Shown: in pieces, positions 9,065-18,654 of the stretch
Numbering within the stretch: the stretch's first letter is position 1
How the letters are laid out: each line of letters starts with the position of its first letter
NCBI RefSeq assembly: GCF_900112615.1
Contig: NZ_FOMK01000007.1
Location: 186,001 to 250,000 of the forward strand
Direction of reading: 5' to 3'
Length of the DNA: 64,000 bases
DNA from: Chitinophaga sp. CF118
GTDB lineage: Bacteria > Bacteroidota > Bacteroidia > Chitinophagales > Chitinophagaceae
Notes under the pieces: model-generated
The model's database searches: none
What the model was told of the DNA's origin: nothing
The model's input: the letters and a program-made list of their open reading frames with translations, nothing else
Translations under genes and position numbers: made by a program

Positions 9065-9307
9065 ATGATTCAAGTAACTTATTCTTACAAGAACCGCGAA
9101 TTTTTCCAGTTGGAAGATTCTTTTATGAACCAGTTAGCGCAAATGGGGGTACGCCAGATGCAGGCCTTACTGGAGCCTTTATCAGATTCATTATTAAATG
9201 AAAACGGGAAGATCAGAATTAACCTGGATCAGCATCCTAAATTTGAGCTGGAAGGGTTCAGCAGTCAGATTAAAAACGAAATTGAAATGATTATGCGAGG
9301 AGAGTAA
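9065..9307 (+). CDS. Conserved-looking 80-residue protein of unknown function
   Basis: I do not recognise a family. The protein is soluble, mildly acidic and begins MIQVTYSYKNREFFQLEDSF, with no signal peptide or membrane segment; the middle (NQLAQMGVRQMQALLEPLSD) should be helical. Support for its being real: the ATG follows an AT-rich leader typical of the region, codon use resembles the neighbours, and it stops exactly where the convergent membrane-protein gene stops (no base between the two stop codons). It is the first gene to the right of the DnaA-box-like cluster. Confidence 0.6.
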   Translation: MIQVTYSYKNREFFQLEDSFMNQLAQMGVRQMQALLEPLSDSLLNENGKIRINLDQHPKFELEGFSSQIKNEIEMIMRGE

Positions 9308-10228
9308 TCATTTAATATCAACGTCTGCAAGTTCGTAAAACGTTGCATTACGTAAAGGTTGCATGGGGCGCTGTTTATATTCACTCCACACCTTGGTAAA
9401 AGCTGCTCCGTAGTAAAAAATGATAGCACTGTAAAAGATAAAAAGCAGAAGTAATACGGCAGAAGCAGAAGTTCCATAAAGTAAACCAAGATTGCCCCCA
9501 GATAACAACCTTCGCAATACTAATTTCCCTATATTAAAGAGAACACCGGTTAATAAAGCACCTGCAAATGCCACTTTCCAGTCAGGCCTTGCATCTGGTA
9601 AATAACGGAACAATACCGCGAACCAGGATGTAACAATGATGAGTGATATCAGCTGGGAAACTACACCATTGAATACAATGGCTGCACCTGGAAAGAGGTC
9701 CTTTATGTATGTGCCTAAAAACACGTGTGCGCTTTCTGCCACCAGTCCTGCGAGGAAAAGCAGGCCGGCAGCACCTATTACTATAAGTGAACGCAGTCTG
9801 CCCTGCAGCGATTGCCAGAAGTTTTCCTTTACAGGCATATGGATCATCCAGAGCTGGTTGAGAGAGCTTTTAATGACTTTCATTAAGGTAGTAGCTACGA
9901 AAAGCAGGAATATGAACAAAATAATGGCTACAGGCCCGGTTTGGGCAAGCCCCCGGAAGCCGCGTAAGGTAATTACAACCTGATGGGCGCTTTCCTTTCC
10001 CACAAGATCTCCAAGGCGGAGAAATAACTGTTTCCCTATGCTTTTACGGTCAAACAATAAGCCCATTACCTGGATGAAGATCAGTAATATTGGAGGGAGT
10101 GCAAAACTGGCAAAAAAAGCGGTAGCCCCCGCCAGACGAAGAGGATCATTGTTCTGGAGCAGCTGAAAGGCTGCCTTTAAAGTTTGGAATATTCCTTTCA
10201 GATATGCTCTTGACATATAAAAGTGCAT
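9308..10228 (-). CDS. YihY/BrkB family inner-membrane protein
   Basis: Multi-pass membrane protein of about 306 residues in the YihY/UPF0761 (formerly RNase BN-like) family. Six hydrophobic segments are visible, beginning with the family signature NNDPLRLAGATAFFASFALPP near residue 26, followed by a segment ending in HMPVKENFWQ, a region ILLFIFLLFVATTLMKVIKSSLNQLW and a C-terminal YGTSASAVLLLLFIFYSAIIFYYGAAF. Transport or envelope roles have been proposed for the family, none settled. ATGs at 10228 and 10216 are both plausible starts. It converges on the 80-residue gene with zero bases between their stop codons. Confidence 0.85.
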   Translation of the reverse strand: MHFYMSRAYLKGIFQTLKAAFQLLQNNDPLRLAGATAFFASFALPPILLIFIQVMGLLFDRKSIGKQLFLRLGDLVGKESAHQVVITLRGFRGLAQTGPVAIILFIFLLFVATTLMKVIKSSLNQLWMIHMPVKENFWQSLQGRLRSLIVIGAAGLLFLAGLVAESAHVFLGTYIKDLFPGAAIVFNGVVSQLISLIIVTSWFAVLFRYLPDARPDWKVAFAGALLTGVLFNIGKLVLRRLLSGGNLGLLYGTSASAVLLLLFIFYSAIIFYYGAAFTKVWSEYKQRPMQPLRNATFYELADVDIK

Positions 10229-10262
10229 GGTAGCTATTATAGCTACAAAAAACCATGCCTTC

Positions 10263-10691
10263 TTATCTGGATAGGATAAAAAAGTCCTGTGTTACCTGGA
10301 TCTTATCTGGTACAGTGGTATTATCAAATATCAAAGTATTGAAATTGAAGGAACTGTCTGCCAGCGAAGTGATTTCACATAATGTGGAATCCAGGTGAAA
10401 AAAAGCGTGGGTCATTGCTTCGTAACTCATAGAGTCAATGCCACCATTCCTATATAGGAGTACATCCCCTCCCCCTTTATTATTCAGCTGGAAATCAATG
10501 TAGGCAGCCCCATGCTCAAAGGTGGAAGTATCATTTTTTGTAAAGATGGTATCCCCGTTGTTCAATGTATATTCCTTGCTAATAGTTCGCGAGATATTCC
10601 ACTTCCCCTTATAATCGAGCTGTTGCACAGTGGCATTATCCTTTTTACAAGCAGTAAAGGCAAGCAATGACAAAACCAGAATCTTCTTCAT
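10263..10691 (-). CDS. Small lipoprotein of unknown function
   Basis: A 142-residue lipoprotein: MKKILVLSLLAFTAC gives a short hydrophobic leader with Cys15 as the lipidation site, followed by KKDN, a charged linker seen in many Bacteroidota surface lipoproteins. The mature part (YKGKWNISRTISKEYTLNNGDT...) looks like the small lipocalin-like beta proteins of this phylum, with alternating polar and hydrophobic residues and the G-K-W-N-I opening typical of such folds. No catalytic motif is seen. It sits 34 bp upstream of the YihY-type gene on the same strand, so the two may share a transcript. Confidence 0.75.
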   Translation of the reverse strand: MKKILVLSLLAFTACKKDNATVQQLDYKGKWNISRTISKEYTLNNGDTIFTKNDTSTFEHGAAYIDFQLNNKGGGDVLLYRNGGIDSMSYEAMTHAFFHLDSTLCEITSLADSSFNFNTLIFDNTTVPDKIQVTQDFFILSR

Positions 10692-10825
10692 GAATATAGT
10701 TCGTTGAAAAGGCTGTAAAATAGTGTTTTCTCTTTAGTCATGCAAACCAAATAACTGATTAACAGTCATTTAAAATGCATTATCCGATGAAAACCACTAT
10801 ATTAAACGCCTCTTTCAGAAAAATG

Positions 10826-13297
10826 TTACTTTTCTACTTTATCTTTTTCCGGCTCCGGCTTCCCCTTTCCGCCCAGCTTGATCTTTACCTTACCATTACC
10901 ATCATCTGTGGCATGGAGATGTAATATGATTCCTCTGCGACGGTTCTTCTTTAGTTTTTCCATGTCGGTAATCCCATCATCCTTACTGGGATTACGCAGC
11001 GGAACATCCACATACAGGTCTGTGCCGGTAGTGATACCATAAACGCCAGTTACATCCATATATAAAGCGCTTGAATTAATCTGCATCGGGGGAATCAGTA
11101 TTTTATTTCCTTGTAGTGTTAGGGTGTTTTTAAGGTTATCAAATGTAATATTACCGAGGTTACGTTTACGGAATACCACATCCCCGATATCTTCAATTGG
11201 TGTAAAGTGGATCAAAGCAGCCTCACGGAGATCAAAATTCAGGGTACCAAACATGGATTGCGGGGCTACCACCCCATTATCCTTTATATTACCGCTTATA
11301 TCAGCCTTTGCAGACATAATTCCTTTAAGGTTTTTAGAACTCAGCGACTTCATCCCAAAATCATTAAAAGCATAAAACAACTGGTCTATATGCACGTTAC
11401 TAATATCAGTATTGATCTTAAACCGGTTATTACCGCCAGCCTGTTTTATCACTCCATTCAGCTGAATACTACCTCCTGCATGTAGCAGTGAAATCTTCCT
11501 GAGCAGGATATCTTCCTGAGAAAGCGCCAGATCTGCTTTTACCTGTTGCGCTGTGAAATTACTATAGCTCACTTTATCTACCAGTACCTGTAAATTAACA
11601 TTGCAGGAATTTAACATCACGTTTAGCTGGTTTACGATACGGTTTGTCTTTCTTCTATTTGCTGCTCTGGAGATGAGTACACCTGACTTACGCTTACCAA
11701 GGAAACTACGGAATTCATCGAGATCTACCATTGGGCTGCGAACATTCCAGTCCAGTTGCAACTTTTCTGGCGCGGTGAAATACAAGTTTGTGATATTACG
11801 TACACTCCCATCCATCAGCAGACTGCTTTTCTGAGTCTGGATATGGATATCCTTCAAATACAGATCCTGTCCTGTAAAATCCAGTGTGGCATTACAATTC
11901 TTAAATTTCAGGTTGCGTGGTGTATATTCCATTGCACCCTGTGTTAGCTGTACAGTTCCTTTTAAAAATGGTGTAATCGTATCTCCTGCCGCAATTCCTC
12001 CTTTATAATACAACTTCGCTTTTGCTGTACCGGCAGTAAAATTGAATACACCATTGCTGTCAGATGCATTGTTGAGATCTGTGAGCGGGAATTCAGACTT
12101 GAAATATCCTGTCAGTGCCGGGTACCTCAGGTTAGTAATATGTACGGTATCTGCCATCACGGGTATGCCATAACAATGGGCTTTCAGGCTGTACAAACTG
12201 ATTATTGAATTATCATCGGTACGTGGCTGTCCGGCAACCCATTCGTTGGTAAAACTGCCATCAAAGCTGCACTCATCCAGTTCCATTCCTTTTGTAATAA
12301 CCTTGTTATCTTTAGTTTTCCAGGTAACATTTACGAGTGGCAGGTCGCGGTAACGCATATAACCAGTCAATGCAAATTCTGCATCCAATGGCCTTTCTAT
12401 GTGAATGCTATCAAGTTTTTCTGAAATCCTGGGGGTTAGCCAGGAAGATGCCTGGCTAAGCAACACTTTCTCTGCCACGATATGTACGTTAAACTGGCGC
12501 GATTGTTCATCAAAGTTAAATTTTGCACCGGCAGAAATGGGCTGTCCGTCTATTTCCAATCCCTGCTGCGGGATATAGAGCGTCTTCTTCAATCTGTTAT
12601 ACTCAATGTCGAGTGAGGTTTCAACTTTTCTGTTTTTCAGGAAGCTGCCGCGATCAGTATTAAATGCCAGACTTTTTACTATCAATTCGGTGTGCATAGA
12701 AAAAACCCAGCCGGAGTCATTATTTCTAAGTTTGCCTTTTAATTGATCGACTGCAAAATCGAATAATTTCCCTTTTTCCCGGTTATCCAGCACAATATGC
12801 ATGTCCACAAATTGCAGACCGGTAATATCCGGCCCCTGGCTACGTCCACTTACTGTAGCGCTGTCCCCCTGAGCTTTACGTTTTAATACGCTGGTATTTG
12901 TATAACCAGTTGTGTCGGTGAACAAATAGATCGTTCCTTTTTCAAGACTTACCTGTTTTATGTCCAGTTTCTTACGTAGTAAAGCGAGTGTATTTACTTT
13001 TATGAAGATATGGGATACTTCAAGCAAACTATGGTGATGTTGCTCCCAGAGGCTGTCTTTAACGGTTACATCCTGCAGGGAAACGGAAATAGCAGGAAAG
13101 CTACGAACCAGTGAGGGTTCCATATTTTTAATCGTAAGTTGCCCGCCATGCAGGCGGTCATTGAGAATATCACTGATCTGATGCAGCAATTCTGTTTTGT
13201 GTAGTCTTATATACCATGCTAATCCCAGCCAAAGGATTATCAGTACACCCAGGAGGCTGCCAAAAACAATGAGGGCTATACGAATCCACTTCCGCAT
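10826..13297 (-). CDS. AsmA-like envelope protein
   Basis: An 823-residue protein anchored by one N-terminal transmembrane helix (WIRIALIVFGSLLGVLIILW) with the rest in the periplasm. The start MRKWIRI, the GGQLTIKNMEPSLVRSFPAISVSLQDV segment and the long run of beta strands are typical of AsmA/TamB-type lipid-transport bridges; a C-terminal AsmA_2-like region includes NVHIDQLFYAFNDFGMKSLSSKNLKG. The C-terminus is highly charged (GGKGKPEPEKDKVEK). The family acts in outer-membrane lipid homeostasis; the exact cargo here is unknown. The ATG at 13297 starts the membrane helix; upstream in-frame ATGs at 13327 and 13393 are less likely. It is divergent from the GH15 gene with about 106 bp between starts. 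Confidence 0.85.
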   Translation of the reverse strand: MRKWIRIALIVFGSLLGVLIILWLGLAWYIRLHKTELLHQISDILNDRLHGGQLTIKNMEPSLVRSFPAISVSLQDVTVKDSLWEQHHHSLLEVSHIFIKVNTLALLRKKLDIKQVSLEKGTIYLFTDTTGYTNTSVLKRKAQGDSATVSGRSQGPDITGLQFVDMHIVLDNREKGKLFDFAVDQLKGKLRNNDSGWVFSMHTELIVKSLAFNTDRGSFLKNRKVETSLDIEYNRLKKTLYIPQQGLEIDGQPISAGAKFNFDEQSRQFNVHIVAEKVLLSQASSWLTPRISEKLDSIHIERPLDAEFALTGYMRYRDLPLVNVTWKTKDNKVITKGMELDECSFDGSFTNEWVAGQPRTDDNSIISLYSLKAHCYGIPVMADTVHITNLRYPALTGYFKSEFPLTDLNNASDSNGVFNFTAGTAKAKLYYKGGIAAGDTITPFLKGTVQLTQGAMEYTPRNLKFKNCNATLDFTGQDLYLKDIHIQTQKSSLLMDGSVRNITNLYFTAPEKLQLDWNVRSPMVDLDEFRSFLGKRKSGVLISRAANRRKTNRIVNQLNVMLNSCNVNLQVLVDKVSYSNFTAQQVKADLALSQEDILLRKISLLHAGGSIQLNGVIKQAGGNNRFKINTDISNVHIDQLFYAFNDFGMKSLSSKNLKGIMSAKADISGNIKDNGVVAPQSMFGTLNFDLREAALIHFTPIEDIGDVVFRKRNLGNITFDNLKNTLTLQGNKILIPPMQINSSALYMDVTGVYGITTGTDLYVDVPLRNPSKDDGITDMEKLKKNRRRGIILHLHATDDGNGKVKIKLGGKGKPEPEKDKVEK

Positions 13298-13403
13298 AAT
13301 GGAATTTACGAAAAAAAGGACACTCATATTATTAGTTGTTAAAACAATATTAAATAAAGCTAGTTGGAATGGCTTTTGCGTAAGGAAATGCAACTAATCG
13401 GTT

Positions 13404-15197
13404 ATGAAAAGACATACGTATCAGACGGGACTCATTGGAAATTGTGCTTACCTGGCGCATGTAAATGTTAATACGAATATTGACTGGCTTTGCTGGCCAC
13501 GCATGGATAGTTCCTTTGTTTTCGGCGGAATGCTTGATAAAAAGAAAGGTGGCGAGTTTTCCATTCTGCCCCCCGGCGAGTATACTTCAAAACAATATTA
13601 CCTGGAAAACACCAATGTGTTGTGTACAGAAATAACCAGCGAAAACGGTAAATACAGGATCATAGATTATGCTCCCCGCTTTCTCCAATATGAGCGCTAT
13701 TTTAAGCCCCTGATGCTGATCAGGAAAATAGAAAGCCTGGAAGGTACTCCCCGTGTAATGGTTAAATGTGAACCCGTATGTGATTATGGTGGCCGCAAAC
13801 TACGGGCACAAAGAGGTAGTAATCATATAGAGTTCCTGGGTTGCGAAGAGAACATCAGGCTTACTACTAATATACCGGTGAGTTATCTTTTTGAAGATGA
13901 ATATTTCGTACTGAATGAAGATAAATACCTGCTGTTAAGCTATGGCAATCCTCTGGAAGCACCGCTGAACAGTACTGCAGAGAACTTCCTCCGGGAAACG
14001 ACGCAATACTGGCGTACCTGGATCAAACACTCCAACATTGCCAACTTTTTTCAGCCTGCAGTGATCCGTTCAGCTCTGGCGTTGAAGATTCATCAGTATG
14101 AAGATACGGGTGCCATCATCGCAGCCAGTACCACAAGTTTACCGGAATCTCCGGGTAGTGGAAGAAACTGGGATTACCGTTACTGCTGGTTGCGTGATAC
14201 CTACTATGTAATCACTGCGCTGAATCACATCGGCCATTTTGAAGAAATGGAAAAATACTTTAGCTATGTAGCAGATATTTCTTTCTCAGGAGATTACCGG
14301 TATCAGCCTTTGTATGGCATTACAGGTAAAAAGAACCTGGTAGAACAGATCCTGCCACACCTGGATGGATATATGGGTAACCAGCCTGTAAGGGTTGGCA
14401 ATCAGGCTTACGAACATATTCAAAATGATATTTACGGACAGGTACTGATCTCTATGCTACCCTTATATACAGATCATCGCTTTGTATTTTCCGAACGTAA
14501 GGATTCTACATGGTGGATAGAATATCTGTTAAACAAAATTGAAAATACGATCGACGAAAAAGACGCCGGCATATGGGAGTTCCGCAACTTTGCAAATATT
14601 CATTGTTACAGTAATTTATTCCAGTGGGCGGGCTGTTCTGCTGCTGAAAAGATGGCGCACACTATCGGAAACAAAGATCTTGAGGAGCGGGCAATATCAT
14701 TGAAGAATCGCGCAGCTGCGCATATTGAAAGTTGTTTTGATCCTGTAAGGAAAGTATATACCAATGCAGCCGGGAGTCAGCATCTCGATGCAAGCACCTT
14801 ACAACTTATCATGATGAATTATCTGGATCCTGCTTCAGAAAAAGCAAAGGACCATCTTGCAGCTTTAGAGAAAGAACTCAAAACACCTAATGGTTTATTT
14901 TACCGTTATCTCCACTCAGATGATTTTGGTAAACCGAAAACAACATTTCTCGTTTGTGCGTTCTGGTATGTAGAAGCCCTGGCCTGTGTTGGGCGGATCG
15001 ATGATGCGGTAACGGAATTTGAAAGTTTGATGAAATACTCTAACCACCTGCTGTTATTCAGCGAAGATGTGGATGAAGAGAATGGCAGTCAGTGGGGTAA
15101 TTTTCCACAGGCTTACAGTCATGTAGGATTAATGAATGCTGCTTACAGAATTGCAATGAAATTAGATGTTCCGATATTTATGTTAAACAAAAAATAA
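13404..15197 (+). CDS. Glycoside hydrolase family 15 (glucoamylase- or trehalase-type)
   Basis: Cytosolic enzyme of 597 residues with no signal peptide, expected to release glucose from an alpha-glucoside by inversion. The N-terminal beta-sandwich starts with GLIGNCAYLAHVNVNTNIDWLCWPRMDSSFVFG, the usual start of GH15 trehalase/glucoamylase proteins of bacteria. The (alpha/alpha)6 domain carries NWDYRYCWLRDTYYV near residue 256 (catalytic-domain signature) and, near the C-terminus, SHVGLMNAAYRIA. Its partner across one lipoprotein gene is the fused trehalose-6-phosphate synthase/phosphatase, so trehalose or its polymeric precursors is the likely substrate; this is inference from context. Glucan 1,4-alpha-glucosidase activity is the alternative. 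Confidence 0.9.
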   Translation: MKRHTYQTGLIGNCAYLAHVNVNTNIDWLCWPRMDSSFVFGGMLDKKKGGEFSILPPGEYTSKQYYLENTNVLCTEITSENGKYRIIDYAPRFLQYERYFKPLMLIRKIESLEGTPRVMVKCEPVCDYGGRKLRAQRGSNHIEFLGCEENIRLTTNIPVSYLFEDEYFVLNEDKYLLLSYGNPLEAPLNSTAENFLRETTQYWRTWIKHSNIANFFQPAVIRSALALKIHQYEDTGAIIAASTTSLPESPGSGRNWDYRYCWLRDTYYVITALNHIGHFEEMEKYFSYVADISFSGDYRYQPLYGITGKKNLVEQILPHLDGYMGNQPVRVGNQAYEHIQNDIYGQVLISMLPLYTDHRFVFSERKDSTWWIEYLLNKIENTIDEKDAGIWEFRNFANIHCYSNLFQWAGCSAAEKMAHTIGNKDLEERAISLKNRAAAHIESCFDPVRKVYTNAAGSQHLDASTLQLIMMNYLDPASEKAKDHLAALEKELKTPNGLFYRYLHSDDFGKPKTTFLVCAFWYVEALACVGRIDDAVTEFESLMKYSNHLLLFSEDVDEENGSQWGNFPQAYSHVGLMNAAYRIAMKLDVPIFMLNKK

Positions 15198-15244
15198 TAT
15201 GTAGAGATGGTTTGCTTATAAATGTTATAACAGTTATAAAAATA

Positions 15245-15274
15245 TTGTCACCTTTTGAATATTTTATATATTTG
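15245..15274 (+). promoter_or_regulatory. Bacteroidota-type promoter of the 15322 lipoprotein gene
   Basis: TTG at 15245-15247 and TATATTTG at 15267-15274, exact matches to the -33 and TAnnTTTG -7 elements, 19 bp apart and about 48 bp before the ATG. Directly upstream lies a perfect 15-bp palindrome TTATAACAGTTATAA (15225-15239), which could be an operator. Confidence 0.65.
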
Positions 15275-15321
15275 CCCCCGCTATATAAATATTATTTGTT
15301 ACCTAAACACACACCCTAATC

Positions 15322-16116
15322 ATGAAAAAAAACCTATTGGGCATCACTATGCTGGCCCTATTCTGTACTGCCTGTGAAAAAAACGATAACCCGGTTAAAA
15401 TCGCACAGGACATGCTTGCTGTAAAGTATCTTGATTCATTAAAGTCAACCCACTTTGATGTTAAAATCAGTTACAACGCTGATAATGCCATTACCCACTA
15501 TTCCATTATGGATTACCAGCAACAAGCCAACTACTCTTATATTGCAGAATATGAGAATGGAAAAATGGCTAAAACATTCCTTACTGCGGGTCCCAATGAC
15601 GAACCTTATTTAAGAATGGAAGTGGGTTACAATAGTGCAGATCAGATCAACAGAATGAAAGATGTTGGCGCTGGATTAGATACACTGATCTACTCTCTTA
15701 ATGGAGAACTTTCACAAATTCTGACTTACTATATAGACGAGTTTGGAGGAAAAACAGTTATAAGGCAGCGGGACTACACATGGAATAATGGTAATATTGT
15801 AAAAGAACTGGGGATTGATATCTATCCAAACGGACGGGATAGCCTTATTACCCTGTACACCTATGATGATAAAATAAATCCCCGGGCTAGAATAGCAGGT
15901 CTGTTCTGCCTCCTGGAATATTATAACCCGGAAGATATTTCTGCTAATAATATACTCACCTCCGAAGATAATAGCCAATTTATCCGTAAGACTGAGAATA
16001 CTTATACTTATGATGCGGATAACTATCCGGCTACAGCAAAAAGTATAACGACAGCAATATATGACCCAAGTGATCCTTATATCGATTCTACAAATACAAG
16101 ATTCGTATACAGATAA
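15322..16116 (+). CDS. Bacteroidota lipoprotein with YD-repeat-like beta strands
   Basis: A 264-residue lipoprotein: leader MKKNLLGITMLALFCTAC, lipidated Cys18, then EKND. The mature part holds repeated short strands of the type YNADNAITHYSIMDY, EYENGKMAKTF, YTWNNGNIVKE and YTYDADNYPATAKS, recalling DUF4595-like and YD-repeat proteins common in this phylum. No catalytic residues stand out. Function unknown; surface or periplasmic location follows from the lipobox. A second lipoprotein of the same general type is encoded at 43496. It lies between the GH15 and trehalose-synthesis genes but has its own promoter and a strong terminator, so it need not belong to that pathway. Confidence 0.8.
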   Translation: MKKNLLGITMLALFCTACEKNDNPVKIAQDMLAVKYLDSLKSTHFDVKISYNADNAITHYSIMDYQQQANYSYIAEYENGKMAKTFLTAGPNDEPYLRMEVGYNSADQINRMKDVGAGLDTLIYSLNGELSQILTYYIDEFGGKTVIRQRDYTWNNGNIVKELGIDIYPNGRDSLITLYTYDDKINPRARIAGLFCLLEYYNPEDISANNILTSEDNSQFIRKTENTYTYDADNYPATAKSITTAIYDPSDPYIDSTNTRFVYR

Positions 16117-16140
16117 CAAAGAGGTTGTATTTTATATTGA

Positions 16141-16185
16141 AAAAGATGCCCCCAAAAGTTGTCTTACTTTTTGGGGGCATCTTTT
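16141..16185. terminator. Strong bidirectional terminator
   Basis: AAAAGATGCCCCCAAAA (16141-16157) pairs with TTTTGGGGGCATCTTTT (16169-16185) over 17 bp with an 11-nt loop. It serves the lipoprotein gene on the plus strand and can also stop the convergent trehalose gene. Confidence 0.92.
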
Positions 16186-16232
16186 ATGGATTAAAGAATC
16201 AGATGTTACAGTCGGTACCTGCACTGATTATC

Positions 16233-18404
16233 TCAGGAAATCAGCGATCTTAAAAACGCTCTCACTTCCTGGTAGTTTCTTAAATAATATCTTGCCGCAG
16301 ATACCTGGCTACCTACTTTGATCGTAACAGCATCATTTGGTAATGCTTTAAAAATATCTTCATCCGTATAATCATCTCCAATAGCCAGTTTAAAATCAAA
16401 TTCCCTGTCCTGCATCCATGCCAGTGTTGCTTTCCCTTTATTGATCTCCATGTTCTTTGTTTCAATCACTTTATCACCTGGCAGTATTTGTAATCCGATA
16501 TCGCTGGTGAAATATCGTAAGGTATTCATTAACTCATTTGCACGCAATTCACCCAGGCCGGATTCTACTTTCCGGTAATGCCATACCAGAGAAAAACTTT
16601 TCTCTTCTATAAAAGAACCCGGTGTACGATCGGTGAATGTTTCCAGAATAGGTGCGATATCCTGTTTCCACTGATCTGTTAATCCCGAAAGTTTCTGCCA
16701 CTCTGCCCCCTTCTGTTTCTGCCATGCACCATGTTCTGCTATAAGGTCCAGGTTCATATGTCCCAGCCATAGTTCCATCGTTTCATGTTTACGTCCACTG
16801 ATCATGACCACCTGATTAACCGGATCATCTGACAGTTCTTTTAATAACTCATATAGTTCCGGGTCTGGCGAAGCCATATCAATATTCCGCTGGAAGCCAA
16901 CAAGCGTACCATCATAATCCAGAAATATGGCACGCCTTGCAGCAGCCTTATAATCCCGCTGTATCCGCTTTTGCATCTCCATACTCATACGACGCGCGAG
17001 CATAGACAATTGCATTTGTTTCACCTCCTGTAAACGGGTCATAAAGAGTTTTACCCAATGCGAGATATTAAACTTAGAGACCACCTGCCGCATAGGTTTC
17101 ATCCGGCGGGCCTGCTCTTCTTCGGGCATATTCAGTGCTTCATATAATGAACGTGCAATAGCTCCGATATTATTAGGGTTTACAATTAATGCATCAATCA
17201 GTTCTTTGGAAGCACCAGCCATTTCACTCAGGATCAGAACACCGGTATTATTCGTTCTGCTGGCAATGTATTCTTTGCTCACAAGATTCATACCATCACG
17301 CATGGGCGTTACAAGAGCCACATTTGCAAAATTGTATAATGCAGATAATGTTTCTACCGGGAATGAACGGTAAAAATAATTCACCGGATGCCAGTTCATG
17401 GTGCGGAAACGGGCATTAATGCCACCTGCCAGCATATCTATTGCTTCACGCAATTCTTTGTATTGAGGTACTGTATCCCTTGACGGTACAACAATCATAT
17501 ATAACACAACCTTTTCAATATATTCAGGATACATCTGCAGAAATAATTCGAATGCCTGCAATCTCTGAATGATTCCCTTGCTATAATCCAACCGGTCTAT
17601 TGACAACACCATATGTGTATGCTGGAAATTCTCGCGTAAACTATCCAGTTGTTTCAATACTTCCGGATCGCTGGATAATAACTCAAACTTATTATTATCA
17701 ATTCCCATGGGAAATGTTTCTGCTACTACAGCCCTGTCGTTCATCAACACAACATTCGCAGAAGCATTCACAGGTAATAAGCGGGTTACAGCATTCAGGA
17801 AATGATGACTATCATCGAAAGTATGAAAACCCAAAAGATCAGCGCCCAGCATCCCTTCCAGCAATTCTACACGCCAGGGGATTAAACGAAATAACTCAAA
17901 AGAAGGGAAAGGAATATGCTGGAAATAACCAATGGCTACATCCGGTAATGCAGCACGGACCATCCCCGGTAATAAGAGTAACTGATAGTCGTGAATCCAT
18001 ATTACATCTCCAGGTTCTGCTACCTGCAAAATAGCATCTCTGAATTTGTTATTCACCTGATAATAAAAATCCCAATATATCTGTTCATAGCGGGCATATA
18101 CGGACATATAGTGGAAAACAGGCCACAGTACCTCATTCGAGAATCCCTCATAATAGTTATTTATTTCCTCCTGTGTCAAATAAACAGGCATCAGGTTTAT
18201 CTCGCTCAGTTGTTCTTTAATTATGGGCTGAGCTTCTTCATTTACATCCAATCCCGGCCATCCAATCCAGATATTATAGCCCTGTCTGTAAATGGACCCA
18301 AGTCCTGTAGCCAGACCACCTTCACTCGGATTTAACAGGTACTCGCCCTCTTTTTCTGTGATCTTTACCGGTAGCCTGTTAGATACAATAATGGTTTTAC
18401 TCAT
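16233..18404 (-). CDS. Fused trehalose-6-phosphate synthase / trehalose-6-phosphatase
   Basis: One 723-residue polypeptide that makes trehalose from UDP-glucose and glucose-6-phosphate. The N-terminal GT20 domain (about residues 1-470) begins IIVSNRLPVKI, with the GGLATGLGSIY loop, WIHDYQLLLLPG, GFHTFDDSHHFL and the nucleotide-sugar segment PMRDGMNLVSKEYIASR. The C-terminal HAD phosphatase domain starts at FLDYDGTLVGF (Asp496 nucleophile, Asp498 acid/base) and carries MISGRKHETME, GAWQKQKG and GDDYTDEDIFK. Both active sites look intact. Bacteria more often keep otsA and otsB separate; the fused form is usual in Bacteroidota and eukaryotes. The GH15 enzyme at 13404 is the probable degradative partner. 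Confidence 0.95.
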   Translation of the reverse strand: MSKTIIVSNRLPVKITEKEGEYLLNPSEGGLATGLGSIYRQGYNIWIGWPGLDVNEEAQPIIKEQLSEINLMPVYLTQEEINNYYEGFSNEVLWPVFHYMSVYARYEQIYWDFYYQVNNKFRDAILQVAEPGDVIWIHDYQLLLLPGMVRAALPDVAIGYFQHIPFPSFELFRLIPWRVELLEGMLGADLLGFHTFDDSHHFLNAVTRLLPVNASANVVLMNDRAVVAETFPMGIDNNKFELLSSDPEVLKQLDSLRENFQHTHMVLSIDRLDYSKGIIQRLQAFELFLQMYPEYIEKVVLYMIVVPSRDTVPQYKELREAIDMLAGGINARFRTMNWHPVNYFYRSFPVETLSALYNFANVALVTPMRDGMNLVSKEYIASRTNNTGVLILSEMAGASKELIDALIVNPNNIGAIARSLYEALNMPEEEQARRMKPMRQVVSKFNISHWVKLFMTRLQEVKQMQLSMLARRMSMEMQKRIQRDYKAAARRAIFLDYDGTLVGFQRNIDMASPDPELYELLKELSDDPVNQVVMISGRKHETMELWLGHMNLDLIAEHGAWQKQKGAEWQKLSGLTDQWKQDIAPILETFTDRTPGSFIEEKSFSLVWHYRKVESGLGELRANELMNTLRYFTSDIGLQILPGDKVIETKNMEINKGKATLAWMQDREFDFKLAIGDDYTDEDIFKALPNDAVTIKVGSQVSAARYYLRNYQEVRAFLRSLIS

Positions 18405-18654
18405 AATACAGTAATGTCTTTAAATCAAAAAAATCAAAGCTATTAGCTATGCCAATCCTAAATATGGAATGCACTTACAAAAAACGCTCCTTAAAATAGA
18501 TAGGGAAAGAAAATAAAAATTATTAAATGAGGGTACAATTGGCCGTACGAAGTTACACTTTTTATCTCAGGTGAACTATCTTATTGCTAATGTGTCAGTT
18601 ATGTTATGTCTGGTATCCCTTTTGCAGCATGGAGAATGAATTAAACTATTCATC

